Assembly (NCBI GenBank): GCA_965218555.1 | Contig: OZ244625.1 | Coordinates: forward strand, 1,984,001 to 2,048,000 | DNA length: 64,000 nucleotides | Direction of reading: 5' to 3' | DNA from: JAPPLB01 sp965218555 | Lineage (GTDB): Bacteria; Acidobacteriota; Terriglobia; Bryobacterales; UBA6623 | Shown here: positions 63,030-64,000 of the stretch, one piece after another | Position numbering within the stretch: the stretch's first letter is position 1 | Layout of the letters: every line of letters begins with the position of its first letter | The notes under the pieces: model-generated | What the model was told of the DNA's origin: nothing | The model's input: only the letters and a program-made list of their open reading frames with translations | Database searches by the model: none | Translations under genes and position numbers: made by a program

Positions 63030-63163
63030 CATCGGTTACGTTCAATTCTGGTGACGATGACGATGTCGTTGGGCCGAAGGCTGTCCAGCATGCGTTCGAG
63101 TTCGGGCCGGCAGAAGGGTCGTCCGGCGCTGACCTTCTCGGCGCGGATATAGGCAACGATCAG
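63030..63163 (-). pseudogene. Serine recombinase (resolvase) fragment
   Basis: Minus-strand reading IVAYIRAEKVSAGRPFCRPE, then LERMLDSLRPNDIVIVTRIE, followed by RNRWREKKRRR toward the tRNA fragment. This matches the resolvase catalytic-domain stretch (E-K-x-S-G-x-x-x-x-R-P-E-L, then L-R-x-x-D-x-x-V-V-T-R-L-x-R). The N-terminal Ser region and the C-terminal HTH are absent. Overlaps the TauD stop codon by a few bases. Confidence 0.65.
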
Positions 63164-64000
63164 ACTTTCAAGAAGGGCCTGTCACCCTTGACCGTCGTGC
63201 GGTGCATGACGCGCCGGTACTTGGACTCGTCGAACGGCAACGCACGGTGCATCGTAGATCGGTTGTCCCAGAACACCAAGTCCTTGGCTTGCCACTCGTG
63301 GCGGTAAACAAAGCGGGGCTGAGTGGCGAAGTCGGCAATCTCCTTGACGATCCGCCGACCTTCCACGACATCCATCCCCTCGAGGTGTGAAGTAAGCGCC
63401 TCGGAAAGGAAGATCGCATTGCGTCCGCTCGCCGGGTGAGTGCGGACAGCCGGATGCACGGTCGGCCTGAGCTTGGTTTTCTGCTCCTGGGTCAGGGGCT
63501 CACGATGTGTCAGGAAGGTCTCGTAGTGATAGACATAATCATGCACGCCGTGTTGTCTCAGCAGCCATTGCCGGCGATCTTGAGGCAGCGCGTCGTAGGC
63601 GGCGAACATGCTCGCGAACTCCGTCTGGCCCCCTTCGGGGGGGCATTCGCGGCAGTAGAACAACGAGCCCATGGTGGGCTTGGGGTTGTACGACATGTCC
63701 GAATGGAACAGCCGCGCCCCGCCGTAGGCGCCGATGTGCTTGCCCTTCTCGACGACGTTGGAAATGACGAACACCTCCGGGCAGCCGGGCGCCTGGTATT
63801 GATCCAGCACGTGGATATCCAACTCGCCAAAGCCGCGGCTGAACTCAACCTGCTGCTGCGGCGTGATGTCCTGATCGCGAAACAACAAGACGCCGTATTC
63901 CGCCAGGGCATCTGAGATCTGCCGATATTCCCCTTCAGTGAGTGGTCGAGACAAATCGACACCGCAAACCTCGCCGCCGAGCGCCGATGTGAGTGGTGTG
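63160..64000 (-). CDS. TauD/TfdA-type 2-oxoglutarate-dependent dioxygenase (5' end outside window)
   Basis: At least 280 codons; the frame remains open to the window edge and reads PLTSALGGEVCGVDLSRPLT at that end, the family N-terminus, so only a few residues are missing. Iron ligands are His and Asp in ARLFHSDMSYNPKPTM and a distal His in NRSTMHRALPFDESKYRRVM; the Arg after it binds 2-oxoglutarate. It oxidises a substrate such as a sulfonate or herbicide-type acid, but the substrate cannot be told. Convergent with the DUF1501 pair. Confidence 0.87.
   Translation of the reverse strand, partial: TPLTSALGGEVCGVDLSRPLTEGEYRQISDALAEYGVLLFRDQDITPQQQVEFSRGFGELDIHVLDQYQAPGCPEVFVISNVVEKGKHIGAYGGARLFHSDMSYNPKPTMGSLFYCRECPPEGGQTEFASMFAAYDALPQDRRQWLLRQHGVHDYVYHYETFLTHREPLTQEQKTKLRPTVHPAVRTHPASGRNAIFLSEALTSHLEGMDVVEGRRIVKEIADFATQPRFVYRHEWQAKDLVFWDNRSTMHRALPFDESKYRRVMHRTTVKGDRPFLKV

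Noticed and set aside
61249..63156. 635-codon open frame antisense to the second DUF1501 gene
   Set aside because: Shadow frame; its only meaningful part is the resolvase/tRNA junction, which reads in a different frame.

Overview
The window reads as a chromosome segment of a high-GC Gram-negative bacterium, most likely an acidobacterium of the Solibacter/Bryobacter type. The reasons are two large Oar-like TonB-dependent receptors (one with an N-terminal carboxypeptidase-regulatory-like domain), lpxB, a tripartite tricarboxylate (TctCBA) transporter, Tat-signal Gfo/Idh and DUF1501 proteins, and a PSCyt/DUF1549/DUF1553 cytochrome protein. This assignment is inference from gene content; there is no rRNA or other phylogenetic marker beyond rpsA.

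Layout. 1-10.3 kb (mostly + strand): end of a TonB receptor, lpxB, a zinc-ligand-deficient M1-like protein with TPRs, a membrane alkaline-phosphatase-like protein, xseA, and a TlpA/DsbD-alpha thiol pair. 10.3-25.4 kb (- strand): Gfo/Idh oxidoreductase, HIT protein, IHF/HU protein, rpsA, an AI-2E-type permease, trkH-trkA, and a five-gene operon tctC-tctB-tctA-TPR-amidase, preceded by a lipid-type methyltransferase. 26.1-28.2 kb: a compact, lower-GC restriction-modification system (beta-class methylase, BglII-like endonuclease, XRE controller with a GACT-N4-AGTC operator). 28.5-42.3 kb: pyrE, GntP permease, a YtxH protein, an insertion sequence with an 18-bp target duplication, FmdB, an M16 peptidase, a hydroxyacid-oxoacid transhydrogenase homologue, penicillin acylase, an FHA-GAF-PP2C phosphatase and a Fur protein. 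42.3-46.5 kb: an accessory island with a broken tyrosine integrase and a DUF262/HNH putative defence nuclease, possibly bounded by a 20-bp direct repeat. 46.7-52.3 kb: small zinc-ribbon protein, sialidase, IS1380 remnant, TPR lipoprotein, cupin, ROK regulator. 52.6-62.7 kb: a TonB receptor gene cut by an IS481 element, then a PSCyt/DUF1549/DUF1553 gene and two tandem DUF1501 genes. 62.7-64.0 kb: a 40-bp palindrome, a tRNA-Pro 3' fragment fused to a serine-recombinase fragment, and a TauD-type dioxygenase running out of the window.

How the parts fit. The ROK regulator, TonB receptor and sialidase suggest glycan sensing and uptake, but the receptor is now broken by an IS. The Tct operon with an amidase suggests uptake and hydrolysis of a carboxylate or amide substrate. 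Mobile DNA is plentiful: two complete ISs, an IS1380 remnant, integrase and recombinase remnants, and a 180-bp MITE-like repeat with about 19-bp inverted ends in two good copies and one decayed copy. The best leads are the BglII-like R-M system, the DUF262 island, the MITE-like family, the tRNA-Pro/recombinase scar and the non-catalytic-looking M1/TPR protein.
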